Part shown: positions 44,223 to 55,300 of the stretch, one piece after another
How the letters are laid out: each line of letters begins with the position of its first letter
Position numbering within the stretch: the first letter of the stretch is position 1
Assembly (NCBI RefSeq): GCF_026151205.1
Contig: NC_087076.1
Coordinates: forward strand, 11,756,902-11,820,901
DNA length: 64,000 nt
Direction: 5' to 3'
Source of the DNA: Bolinopsis microptera
Lineage: Eukaryota > Ctenophora > Tentaculata > Lobata > Bolinopsidae
Notes under the pieces: model-generated
Database searches by the model: none
What the model saw: the letters and a program-made list of their open reading frames with translations, nothing else
What the model was told of the DNA's origin: nothing
Program-made: the position numbers and the translations under genes

Positions 44223-44529
44223 AATATTTGACCAAAACCCAAAATCATGGGTAGATTGAACCGTTGCCAGTGTCTCTCTTTTCCAAACAAAAGGAAATGA
44301 TATTAATTTGAATAACCGTCCGCAAATGCATATTGAATAAGATTTATTACAATTCGTAAGCCGTGAATGAATGTGAAATGGGAAAAGTGAGCGACCGATT
44401 TCATTCTCGGTATCAATTTACATTTGCGGACGGTTATTCAAATTAATTATATTTACTTTTGTTTGGGAAAAAGAGAGACACTGGCAGCGGTCCATTCTAC
44501 CCATGATTATGGGTTTTGGTCAAATATCA
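44223..44529. repeat. Hairpin module, 44-kb copy
   Basis: Left arm TTTGACCAAAACCC…GAATAACCGTCCGCAAATGC and right arm GCATTTGCGGACGGTTATTC…GGGTTTTGGTCAAA pair over most of their length. The inner part of the left arm (the ACCGAGAATGAAATCGG stretch) is missing here. Confidence 0.85.
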
Positions 44530-45545
44530 TCTCTTTTTGATTATAATGTCAGGACAATTTACAAAGTCGAAATGTAAACTCAAATCTTCATTAATATCAA
44601 TATTAATACGGAGGTAATTTTAACAATTTCGCAATTTAACCTTTGAAACAATTCCTTGTGTTTAGGTAGGCATATCGGTCGATAACTGACTGAATATGGC
44701 ACTTTTTACTCATTCAAGTTGGCATTAAATTCATATATAATGCCATTTAAATGTCGTGGGAAAGCAGAATTTATTCGAAATCACAAATGAGCATAATTCT
44801 CACCTTTCGCACGTGCAAACTTTGAGCGGACGTTGCGTGCGCGTCCAATATTGAATCACCGTAAATATTTGCATAGTGGTATTTTATATATAGTTTTATA
44901 AGCATGCAAAGTTTCAGAGGATTTCAAAAAGAACTTAGATCACAACGGGACTCCAAAGTTGATAAAAATCGTGAAAATAACAATTTTCAGTGATTTTAGC
45001 AATTTTAAATCAATTTGGGCGTGTCCCCACGTGTGCAACTTTTCGATTTTCAACTTTAAAACTAGCATATAACACAATTTAGACCTTTAGGAAGCAAAAT
45101 TGAGCTCCACAACCCAACAGATGGCCCAACATTATTTTATTATTATTAATTCACAAGTATTGTGTTTTTATAAAATTATTCTTCAAAAAAGCATTAACTT
45201 CAATAGCGATTATCTTTATGAAGGAGCACGTGCACGGTAGGAACATTTTGCGGTAAATTTTCAGAATGCTTGAACAATTATCTAACCTGAAAATCTCCTC
45301 AGATTTTGAATGAAATTACTCCTTCATGGTGTAAAATCGATTTGAAAAGTTGTTATTTTGACAAAAATATAGTTTTAAAAACACATAATTTTATGACGTC
45401 ATCAAGTGATGATGATGACGTTAAATTATTTTTCGATATAATGTAAACTAAAGTGTAAACAATTATCTTTAAAACCTGTGGTTCGAGATGACTGTATCTT
45501 TTATACTTTCGAAGCTATGGACACTTAAATGTAGGCTACAATTGA
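44530..45545 (+). repeat. Copy B of the ~2-kb dispersed repeat (body)
   Basis: Aligns end-to-end with copies A and C. It retains GGGCGTGTCCCCACGTGTG and ATGACGTCATCAAG and provides an uninterrupted site for MITE copy 2. It is followed by CAATTGACTGCCAAAGCGTC. Confidence 0.85.
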
Positions 45546-45569
45546 CTGCCAAAGCGTCTATACATACAT

Positions 45570-46012
45570 CTATCACAATGCTGGCAAGCATTACCGTTGC
45601 CATTATATTCACAATACTATTTACCCCCTATACTATTATACCCCCTTTATTGTTTTTCAGGCATTGAGACTCATCGAAAGTAGTTGAGCAGGTATATTTA
45701 AGTTCAAAACATTCTAATTCAATGTTAAAGATGACAGGAATAAGAAATAGTTATGTGGAGGTTTTTTAAGAAATTTGCACAAAATACTCGCCAGCATGTT
45801 ATACGAAATTAGGTAAAAACCCCAAAATCGCCATATTCAGGTGCCTTAAAAACCATGTTAAAATTGAGTTAGGGATCTGAAACTTTGCAGGGCGTCTAGA
45901 CCTTGTCCAAATCGACTGTTTAAAAAATATCATGTTTCAAGAGTATCGGAAAGTGGGTTTTCTGGATCCCCTGTTTTACAACAGATTGTCGTGAAGTATA
46001 TCACCTTAATAA
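45570..46012 (-). repeat. Tail module of the ~2-kb repeat, opposite orientation to copy B
   Basis: It begins ATCACAATGCTGGCAAGC and contains CCCCCTATACTATTATACCC, AGGCATTGAGACTCATCG and GGGTTTTCTGGATCCCCTG. The same module follows copy C at 59420-60022 (inverted) and forms the start of copy E at 61984. Here it ends at the (GT)-rich block at 46020. Confidence 0.75.
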
Positions 46013-46013
46013 T

Positions 46014-46152
46014 CCCAGAATGTGTGTGTGTCTGATCGTCTGTGTGTCTGTCTGTCTGTGCGCGTGTAATTTCCGGTCGGTTATATTAAAAAAACGGTAA
46101 GAGTTACGGGACTGGTTTTTTCGGTATAGTGTCGACAAAATAAAAGTGACAT
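46014..46152 (+). repeat. Short GT-rich repeat block, relative of 49930-50525
   Basis: CCTTAATAATCCCAGAATGT, a short TG run, TCTGATCGTCTG, GGTCGGTTA and CGGTAAGAGTTACGGG match in order the block around the huge GT tract at 49930-50525 (CCTTAATAACACCAAAATGT … AAGAGTTACGGGG). Confidence 0.7.
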
Positions 46153-46450
46153 CCCTATAACATCGGATTCGGACTAAACTATATCATTGGATCAATGAAA
46201 AACGAGTTATTATACAATTTAAATATTCTAAGTATCACATTATGGCATGATCACTTTCTTGATCTTCGGCTTCCTCGTTCACTTCTTCGGAGTTATTATT
46301 TACCTCCACATCTTGTAAAAGTTTACACTGAAATAAAGACTTTTGGCGTGAATACTACAAAAGTAGTGTCGATTGAACAGACAGTATATCATTGTGTTTC
46401 ATTTGATATTTGCTATATTTCACTCGGTAACTTATACGTCCTTAAACAAG
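46153..46450 (+). promoter_or_regulatory. 5' flank / 5' UTR of intact MFS copy
   Basis: Conserved with copy 1 (27124-27366, 28164-28217, 29198-29202) up to the ATG, which suggests it was part of the duplicated transcription unit. No TATA box can be assigned with confidence. It carries the uninterrupted sites for the Penelope-like (near 46378) and TTAA (46441-46444) insertions. Confidence 0.45.
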
Positions 46451-48068
46451 ATGAAGGATGAGTATGAAGTCATAATTGGTGGAGATGATATATTGGACGA
46501 TACAGGAGGACAGAAGGAACGGAAATCTTGGACGAGAATCGATAAGCTCTTGTTGATATTTTGTGCCCTGTGCGATTTTGCAGATGGAACAGAAATTGAT
46601 CTACCTGGTTTGTACAACTTTTAAAGTTTTAACTTACAATTGAGGCAAACAACCGAAGAACTAATGGCATTCCTCACTCCTAGCCTGTCTAATACAAGTG
46701 TAGACAGTAGAAGCCTGATAAACATCCGTCGTCTCCTCAGGAATGATGACACAACAAGTTTCGTGTGACATTGAACTGTCTTCATGGAAGGAAGGATTAC
46801 TGAAATGTAGTTTATACATCGCATTAGTAATATCAACTTTCATTGCCACAGTACTATCAATAAGGTAAGCGTCGCAAATTGCTGTGTATAGGCTATACTA
46901 TAATACTAATAGCCCGATGATTCTGATTGTAACTGTTTATCTGCTAATAGGTACAGAAATTCAAAATTTGTAGGTTATAAAGTTTCATCTCAGGTTTGGA
47001 AGACGGAAGTTGATTATAATCTCGCTCGACCTGAGTGCAATAAGTACAATAGTCTGTGCTGTAGTTGCAGACTTTAACACTCTCCTTCTTTCCCGAATAC
47101 TCCTTGGCTTTTGTCTTGGACTGAGACACACCCTGCTTTATGTTTGGGTCGCTGAGATGGTTTCCAGTCAACAGATTCTAGCTAAGCTTTTAATGGTACA
47201 GTCCATAGTGTACTATGCGGGGGAAATGTGGTCGTCGGTGTTGGGGTTCCTCCTACTTGAGCAAATTGGATGGAGAATGTTCATTCTTTGTTCGACATTA
47301 CCCATAATCATTCCACCAATCGTCATGCTTCACTGCTGTTTCACAGAGAAAGTAGGCCCACAGATAGAATACAGTGATGAGAAAGAAACAGTGACCGTCC
47401 CTAACTTTGTTGGCCGAACCACCAAACTAGGGTTGCTCTTTGCTTGTATAACTTTCAATGGCTGGCTTACCACCCTCCTCGTTCCAGCCCTGATCAAAAT
47501 GTTCAATATCAAGGAAGCAGGATCTAACAATAATTGCTCTGTGACCATGACTCAAGGGCAGGAACTCTTGTTACTGGGACTCGTTAACTTCGCAGCCATA
47601 CCCTCTACACTGCTCACCCACTGTATTAAAGGAAAGATAGGATTTCTTAAACTACAGGGTGTAATTGCCTTGATATGCATAGGAAATTTTGCACTTATGC
47701 TCACACAAGAAAGCCTCGTGGTAGCGATTTTAACCAACTTCATAGCTAAGTTTGTGTATGGGATCACTGCCTTGAACATATGTTACGTACTCTACGACGT
47801 AAACTACTTTGGAACAAAAGACTTTGCTCTAGGTAGTAGCACGGCCTGCTCATTCGGTATGATAGGAGGGATGGCTGGGTCGACAATGGTCGCTTTTGCT
47901 CCCACATCGTCCGTTATATTCACTGCTTTGGTGCTCTCTATTGTTCAGATAATGGTCCTTTTCTCTATGACAGAGGTGCAAGAAGGGGAGATGGGAAAGG
48001 TGCAAGAAGAGGAGATGGGAAAGGTGCAAGAAGAGGAGATGGAAAATGGCGCACAAACTTTAAAGTGA
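46451..48068 (+). CDS. MFS transporter, SV2/SVOP-like, intact copy (3 exons)
   Basis: Model: exon 1 46451-46607, exon 2 46741-46864, exon 3 46994-48068, giving about 451 residues. Introns are GT-AG with phases 1 and 2, both consistent with copy 1. Exon 1 encodes an acidic N-terminus and first membrane helix (KLLLIFCALCDFADGTEIDL). Exon 2 encodes a second helix (SLYIALVISTFIATVLSI). Its splice to exon 3 creates RFGRRK, the loop 2-3 motif of the major facilitator superfamily (usually D-R-x-G-R-R/K). Exon 3 has many hydrophobic helices and an acidic tail made of VQEEEMGK octamer repeats. The family moves small organic solutes across membranes; the substrate is unknown. The start is chosen at MKDEYEV because the sequence is conserved in both copies. 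Minus-strand frames over it are shadows. Confidence 0.75.
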
Positions 48069-48080
48069 TCAGAACCTTTC

Positions 48081-48900
48081 AAATTTAAGTGAATAGGAAA
48101 AATTTCGATTCTGCACGCGCAGGACCGAGGTGGTCAAATAATTTGATTTTTCAAAAAGCAGGTATTACTGATATGATCCTTGCATGGAATATTTAATGCA
48201 CGATAACCCATTTGAGGAAGATGACCTGTGATATGATCATCAAATCTGGTCATATTTCGTATCAGTTGTTTTTATACAACTTTATTAATCATAGATATTT
48301 TGACATTTTCAAATAAGGTCCGATAAGGTATACATTTATTACTTAATGGGTGTTACTCGTAAAATATTTGTTTCAGGACTGTCGACGAGTCCAACTCGGC
48401 GCGCGTCCTGGTCGGTCATACTCATAAACCTACAAATTTATTACATGCCTTCTCAATTCTCATGCGAAACTTTTGCACCCACGAGACATTTTCAAACACG
48501 AGGCTTGCCGAGTTTTGAAAATGTTGATATTGAATTGCATGAGAAGGCATGTGATTAATGTTTTATTACACTTTCTTTGGAGCCAAATTTTGCCAAATGT
48601 CGAACTTATTTATGTTTATACTTTATACTGTTCAAGCTAAGAATATCTCTCATTAGGTTAGTATTTCGGAACTGGAAGTGGAAGGAAGGCACACAACCAT
48701 TATGCTGTGCTGACTTGTCTGCCACTCAGGGGAGTGAGGGGCTCGAACTCCTCAGTCCTCAAGTCGCTCACGAGGAAGGCTTAAAGTCGTAACAGGACTA
48801 CCTCATCGTCCATGACAGGCAATGTTGAGACCTACCTACCTTGAACAAATTACAATCACGCTTTGTTACCCCCTTTTGTTTGAGAAGGGATGATGATTAA
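48081..48900. other. No gene seen; one nested hairpin and shared motifs
   Basis: ACATGCCTTCTCA (48443-48455) pairs with TGAGAAGGCATGT (48540-48552). Inside it, ACATTTTCAAA pairs with TTTTGAAAATGT. The GC motif GTCGACGAGTCCAAC shared with 8.25 kb lies near 48382, and an AATAAGGTCCGATAAGGT piece near 48316. No coding domain is recognised. Confidence 0.5.
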
Positions 48901-49205
48901 TGATTAATCACTCTACACTCGACTGTCACGTGACTTTTTAAACACGTTCTCTTGGTGGCCCTGAATGACTATTCGAAATCCTAGCCCTCTAATCTGATCC
49001 CAACCTTAACCCTAACCCAATCTCTAACAAAAGCATATGCTGAAACCCTAACCATAACAAAAAATTAGACCGACTTCCTTATATGGTCATATCACGTGAT
49101 CGAGACAGTTTTTCGCCAGTATCTCGTCAGGGTAGCATTTAACCCTATGTCATGGGAGTGATTCGGAATCAGCGTCCGAAAATACATCGATTCTATTTGG
49201 TTTCA
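48901..49205 (+). repeat. Dispersed repeat (TTAATCACTCTACACTCGAC family), best-preserved copy
   Basis: It starts TTAATCACTCTACACTCGAC and contains AACCCTAACCCAATC, CATATGCTGAAACCCTAACC and CACGTGATCGAGACAG. It ends with TTCGGAATCAGCGTCCGAAA, a palindromic terminus also present at 17517-17537. Confidence 0.75.
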
Positions 49206-49646
49206 ACTGTCGGGGGCCCTTTTAGAAAAATCTCGAAAATCGACTGTAGTGATTCAGCACTCTCGTTTGAGAAGCTCGATTGATACTTGCGGTAGATTAC
49301 TGGCGTCCGTTAGTATTGTTTATACTTGTAGATTTAATGGCACCTGCTATTGTTTGGCACACACCATTGTTTATACTTGTCCCTGTTAAATAACTGCAGA
49401 CCAGAGGGGACTTGAGGAATCTAGGGACAGCAGTCTTCGCGCCAAAGGTCTTCACCTCATGAAACAATATGCTGATAAATTCCTGAGATAGTAGTAGTAA
49501 ACCCGCGATGTGACATGTGCCTCAATACTCAATAGGATATTACAAACATTTATTATATCAATTTATCATTAAATAATTCAACAATATCAATAACTTATAT
49601 GGTATTGGTTGATCCTTCACACTAAGCACCGATTTAAAAAATCCAT

Positions 49647-49804
49647 GCCTCTATTCCCCGAGAGTTTCCACGCCAACTGGCGGGAGCTCTGCCCACACTA
49701 CGCGCCTCGTTGTGTGAATCCGGTTTTTTTACCCACGCCATGTGGCCCGTCAAAACATGGCGTAGTGTGGGCAGACATTCGGGGAATAGAGGCGTAGTGT
49801 GGGC
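49647..49804. repeat. Fold-back repeat with GCCCACACTACGC arms
   Basis: GCCTCTATTCCCCGA (49647-49661) pairs with TCGGGGAATAGAGGC (49779-49793). GCCCACACTACGC (49691-49703) pairs with GCGTAGTGTGGGC at 49760-49772, which is repeated at 49792-49804. Probably a small MITE-like element. Confidence 0.7.
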
Positions 49805-49949
49805 AGGCCCTAAAGCTTTTGAATCTTCGGACACTTGAATATATCCTAAAAATCTGAAGTAAAACCAGTGTGGAGCACACTTGGGTCTTATCAAATGACT
49901 ATCAGTGGTTCGGCAGCTACTATAATCACCTTAATAACACCAAAATGTT

Positions 49950-50403
<454 letters not shown>

Positions 50404-50525
50404 TGACGAAGCCCATAAGCAAATTTTTTTAAATCGGTCGGTGGTAAGTGGTTTAATTGATGGTTTTGTACCAAAAATGTGACATAAAATAGCTTGAGCA
50501 GAACGGCAAGAGTTACGGGGCTTGC

Positions 50526-50849
50526 TCTCTCTCATTACTGTATTATATGTAGCGTCATAATTGGGTTAGCCCAGGAAGATTCGCTGTAATGTTATACCAT
50601 AAGCCCATTAGGGGAGGGGGGACTGTTAGTGTTTGGGGTCTGTTTGGACTGCAGAGAGAGAGTTCATACGACAATGTTATGCGTGTTTTCAAATATTTAA
50701 TGTAATATTGTCCCAATGTCAAAGCGATAGAAGAGACTATGACGTGACCGTTTGTATCCTAAGCAACGCATCTACTTCCTGGGCTACAGTATTGACTTCG
50801 CCATTTTCTCCTCCCTCACCGCCATCTTCTCCTCCCTCTTTCCTTCACT
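50526..50849 (+). promoter_or_regulatory. Probable 5' UTR / internal promoter region of the intact LINE
   Basis: It lies between the end of the GT-bearing repeat (about 50525) and the ORF1 ATG. It contains a G-rich run (TTAGGGGAGGGGGGACTG) and a CT-rich run just before the ATG (TCTCCTCCCTCACC). The exact 5' end of the element cannot be fixed from one copy. Confidence 0.4.
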
Positions 50850-52232
50850 ATGGATCTGAATTCTGTTACCAATGTTTTAAACTCGTTTTCATTAAAAGAG
50901 CTGAAAGCTCTTAAGGCCAGTGTTGAGAATGTCATGAAACTTAAAAGGGATTCTGTTAAATGCGAGGACTTCTTGGAGTTGCATTCAGATTTTGTTCAAA
51001 ACAAGAGTGTTCAACATGGCACGTTGATGTCTGAACTTGAAACACTTATGGCCAAGCAAACTGCTGTGAAAACTGCCACAAAGTGGCTCACTTCCACTGG
51101 AGAAGAATATGTATGGTCTTCCTCAAATGGACACACCACGACTAAGGAGCCAATCGATATTTTAAATTATCCTGGGATATCAGAGCTTATGCATGATATC
51201 AACTCCAAGTTTGGCTGCAAGCTAAACTCATTCCTAGCAAGCATGTACAAGTCTGGTGCTTGTGCAACTAGGTACCACAACGACGACGAGGTGTCTCTTG
51301 ACCAGTCGCAAGGTATTTATGTAGTTTCATTTGGAGCTGAGAGGACCCTCGACATAATTCCAGAAAATGGGGATAAGCGATGTAACAGTAAATGCCATAT
51401 CACCCCAAAGGACTGTAGTTTGTATATTATGAAACCGGGGTGTCAGGAATATTGTCTTCACAAGGTTCGTGCAGAGAGATCAGCTAAGGAGACTCGGTAT
51501 AGCTTATCTTTTCGCTGCCAGATACCGAAGACAGATACAAATGTAGTCAGGGAGCAGAATGTCCTCACTACAATTCCTATGCCGCCCACCACCACCTCAA
51601 CACCGACCCTTTACTACCGAAATGCTCCAAGAAAACCGAAGAGCAGAAAAACCACTGTCCTGTTTGGTACGTCAATGACAAAACTCGTACGGACAAATAA
51701 GTTGGGATTCCGGGGAAGGAAAGTAATCAATGTGTCCCAAAGTGGTGCAAAAATTAGAGATATCACTGAAAATATTCAGCATTTTCATAAAACTCATGCA
51801 GCTGCAGAAGCTGACGATATTGAAAAGATTATATTGAGTGTTGGTACAAATGACATAAAACATTCTAAGTATGGGGTTCAGTTCCTTAGGAAGTATCTTA
51901 ATGACTTAATTGACACCACTAAGCAGTTATTTCCCGCTGCAATTATAATTATCCAATGTTGTCTTCCTATTAAGTGTTTATATTCCTACATAGCAAAGAA
52001 TGTTCTAGATTTTAATAATCTACTTAAAGACTTATGCCTAAATAATAATTGCGTGTTCTTAGACTGTTTCTCAGACTTTTTAACTCGAGACTTTAGATCC
52101 TGTAATGAACTTCTATACCATGATTGGCTTCATCTCAACATGAGAGGAGTAGGTTTATTGTCCACTTGGCTTAAGTTTGTTGTAAACGAACACAGTTTTG
52201 ACAGGGTTGTAAATAATTTTCTGGGAATTTAA
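50850..52232 (+). CDS. LINE ORF1 protein: AlkB-like dioxygenase + SGNH esterase
   Basis: 460 residues. Residues 1-75 are charged and probably helical. About 105-223 looks like an AlkB-type 2OG-Fe(II) dioxygenase: H143-N-D145 (HxD), distal H204, and R216-YSLSF-R222 (R-x5-R, the 2-oxoglutarate/substrate signature of AlkB). A proline/threonine linker spans 241-262. About 266-445 is an SGNH/GDSL hydrolase: G273-T-S275 (nucleophile block), S298-G299, G332-T-N334-D335 (block III) and D425-W-L-H428 (block V). Esterase domains in ORF1 are known from CR1-like LINEs. An AlkB domain in the same polypeptide is what I find unusual. All catalytic residues appear intact. ORF1 and ORF2 are in different frames, 97 nt apart. 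Start: first ATG after a CT-rich leader. Confidence 0.85.
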   Translation: MDLNSVTNVLNSFSLKELKALKASVENVMKLKRDSVKCEDFLELHSDFVQNKSVQHGTLMSELETLMAKQTAVKTATKWLTSTGEEYVWSSSNGHTTTKEPIDILNYPGISELMHDINSKFGCKLNSFLASMYKSGACATRYHNDDEVSLDQSQGIYVVSFGAERTLDIIPENGDKRCNSKCHITPKDCSLYIMKPGCQEYCLHKVRAERSAKETRYSLSFRCQIPKTDTNVVREQNVLTTIPMPPTTTSTPTLYYRNAPRKPKSRKTTVLFGTSMTKLVRTNKLGFRGRKVINVSQSGAKIRDITENIQHFHKTHAAAEADDIEKIILSVGTNDIKHSKYGVQFLRKYLNDLIDTTKQLFPAAIIIIQCCLPIKCLYSYIAKNVLDFNNLLKDLCLNNNCVFLDCFSDFLTRDFRSCNELLYHDWLHLNMRGVGLLSTWLKFVVNEHSFDRVVNNFLGI

Positions 52233-52329
52233 ATCTTTGATCTTTTCTTTCATTTAATATTCTGATTAAGACGTTGCGCCTAAAATTAAAACTCAAACAA
52301 ATCTCTGATTTAATCTTTTTCTCAATTTT

Positions 52330-55300
52330 ATGCCTCCTATTTCAGGTACATTCGGTCACTGCCCATTTTCCCATATGTTAGACAATGAATCGTTTAGACT
52401 TAGAATAGGTCTTTTTGCATGCAAAAGGCCTCGTACACAGTCAAGAAATGCACATATACATATCAACACGTTTATACCTAACAAAATTTACACATTCAAG
52501 TCCCCATACACTCCACACATCAACCACAATTCTCATGATCATATGTTTCTTTTCTATTCTCTCATCATGACTTACCTTCTCCCAATTCTTCTCTCCACAA
52601 CTAGGTCCATGAACACCGTATTCCCCCTAGATTCTAATATTCATTCCTCTCTACTCCTTGACAGCCCACGTTATCTTATACCATTTCTTGCTTGCTCCCA
52701 CATCAAACTTTTCTTTGTAATTATCTCCTCATGGTTTATAAGAAATGTTCTTCTCCCTGGTAAGATGAATAGAGTCAAGTATTCCAGCCGCCTCAGGCGT
52801 CTAGTATCTTTATTCATTCTTTGGGTTTTCTCTCTTAACTTTCTTTTGATAACTCTTGTTAATCCTTCTATGCTTAATCCAGGTCCCAACTCCCTATCTG
52901 TACTCTACCAAAATGTCCAAGGTCTTATTCCTTTCAGTAACCTAAGCTCCTCCCATCCCCTTCTTGATGGTAATAAGATTTCCGAACTTCAATCCTTTGC
53001 TAACATAGAGCAGCCTGACATAATTGCCCTAAATGAGACTTGGCTCAAAAAATCTATTTCTAGCAACGAAATCTTTCCTTCTTCTCAATATGAAATCTTC
53101 CGCAATGACCGCACGAGAAAGACTCATCCTCAAGATCCTAATAACCCTAAAAAGTTTAGGGAAAATGGAGGTGGTGTTCTTTTGGCTGTTCGGTCTGATC
53201 TCGATGCCACTACAACCCGACTACCAGTTAGCCTAGGTGCAGAAATGCTTGCCGTTAAAATTGCTTTTCCTAACAAAGAGAGTATTGTAATCTGTACTTG
53301 TTATAGAGTAGGAACTCTTGGGTTACCTAATCATGATGTCATAGTTAGTTATATTCGCAAGCTAGTTTCCAAAAAGAATCCCCCTAAAATCTATGTTATT
53401 GGTGATTTTAATCTCCCCCATACAGACTGGCTATCTTCATCCAGTACCGTACCTATTGAGCAATCCTTCATAGATTCTTTCAGTGATCTTTCTCTCTCCC
53501 AGTTGATCACACCACCCACCCATAAAAGTGGTAATACATTAGACATTCTTCTCAGTAATTATGATAACACAATCGATAACTTGAATGTCTGTGATCCTCA
53601 TTCCGTGTGCAAATCTGATCATTTTCCTGTCACTTTTTCAATTAAAAGCTCCTTTTCCCGCAAGAAAACTCCTAAACGTAAAATCTATAATTATAAGAAA
53701 GCAAACTGGGACATGATTAATCGTGAATTATGCTCGATTAATTGGCAAGTCCTAGAATGCCTAGATCCTGATTCGTCTTGGAAGTTAGTTAAAGACTGCA
53801 TTATGAATTTAGTTGATATACATATTCCTAAAGTAACTATTAAATCAGAGTTTCAACCCCCGTGGTTCGACAGTGAACTTTTTTCTTCATGCCGTAAAAA
53901 AGATAGACTCAGAGCTAAATTTAAAATTTCTGGTTCTATTTCTGATGAGTTAAAGTTTGTTACTAGCCGTAAAGATTTTAAGAGGCTTTCATCAGCCAAA
54001 ATAAGAGACAATCTTTTCAATAGTGATGATCCAGCGCTTATAACTAAGAAGTTTTGGTCACATGTTAAGTATAAATCTAACTCCTGCCGTATTCCTAATT
54101 GTGTTAGTTATTCTGGACAGCTTCGGTTCAAACCCAAAGCTCAAGCTGAACTTTTCAATTCTTTCTTTTATAACCAGTTTTCGGATCCTTCACTTTATGA
54201 CACTGACATCTCCTATGTCAATGATGTTGATTTTGATATTGACTTCGATCATCGGGATGTTCGTAAGCTTCTTTCAAATATTAATTCAAATAAAGCCCAG
54301 GGACCAGATGGCATACACGGTAAAATTCTCAAAAATTGTTCCGTAGGTTTAGCTTACCCTCTAACATGCATTTTTCGTGGATCTTACAACAGCGGCTACA
54401 TTCCACAAGAATGGAAACTTGCAAATGTTGTCCCAATATTTAAGAAAGGTAAGAAAAGTGAGGTTGAAAACTATAGACCAATATCCCTTACTTGTTTAGT
54501 CATGAAAGTTTTTGAGCGCATTGTTAAACGTAAACTGCTTTCTTTGACAAGTACCCTTCTTGATCCCAGGCAGCATGGTTTTCTAGAGCACAAGTCATGC
54601 ACAACCAATATGGTTGACTTTTGTGATAGCCTGGCATTGTCTCTTAACGAAAACATTATCAATCATGTTGTGTATTTTGATTTTGCTAAGGCATTTGATT
54701 CTGTAAATCATGATATCCTTCTTCATAAGCTAAAGACCTTATATAACATTGATGGTACACTTCTCAAATTTCTTACCAATTACCTTCAAGGCCGTTACCA
54801 AAGAGTGGTTATTGGTAATGAGATGTCATCTACCCTCTCAGTTAATTCTGGTGTCCCCCAGGGCTCTATTCTTGGTCCCTTACTTTTTGTATTGTTTATC
54901 AATGATATTCCTCTTGGCCTTTCGGATAATACTGATATTGTTTTGTATGCCGATGATACAAAAATCTGGCGTAAAATACATTCATCTTCTGATAATACTA
55001 ATTTACAAATGGATATAGACTATCTCTCTGACTGGGCACTAAGAAACAAAATGCGATTTCATCCAGCAAAATGTAAAGTGCTTATTGTTTCAGGAAAACC
55101 ATCTTTATCTCCTCCATTCGCATATAATCTTGATGGCTCTCCTCTTGTGTATGTAGAGTTAGAAAAAGATCTTGGAGTCGATGTTACTCCTAAGCTAAGT
55201 TGGAATAGTCAGTGCGACAGAATTTATACTAAGGCCTGCCAACAACTTGGTATGGTCAGAAGAGATGGCCATATTGTCATTGATCAGAAACGTCGCCGGG

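Noticed and set aside
46621..46849. Minus-strand ORFs over the transporter (46.4-48.0 kb) and its paralog (29.2-29.6 kb)
   Set aside because: They are shadows. The plus strand gives spliceable exons with matching phases and membrane segments.
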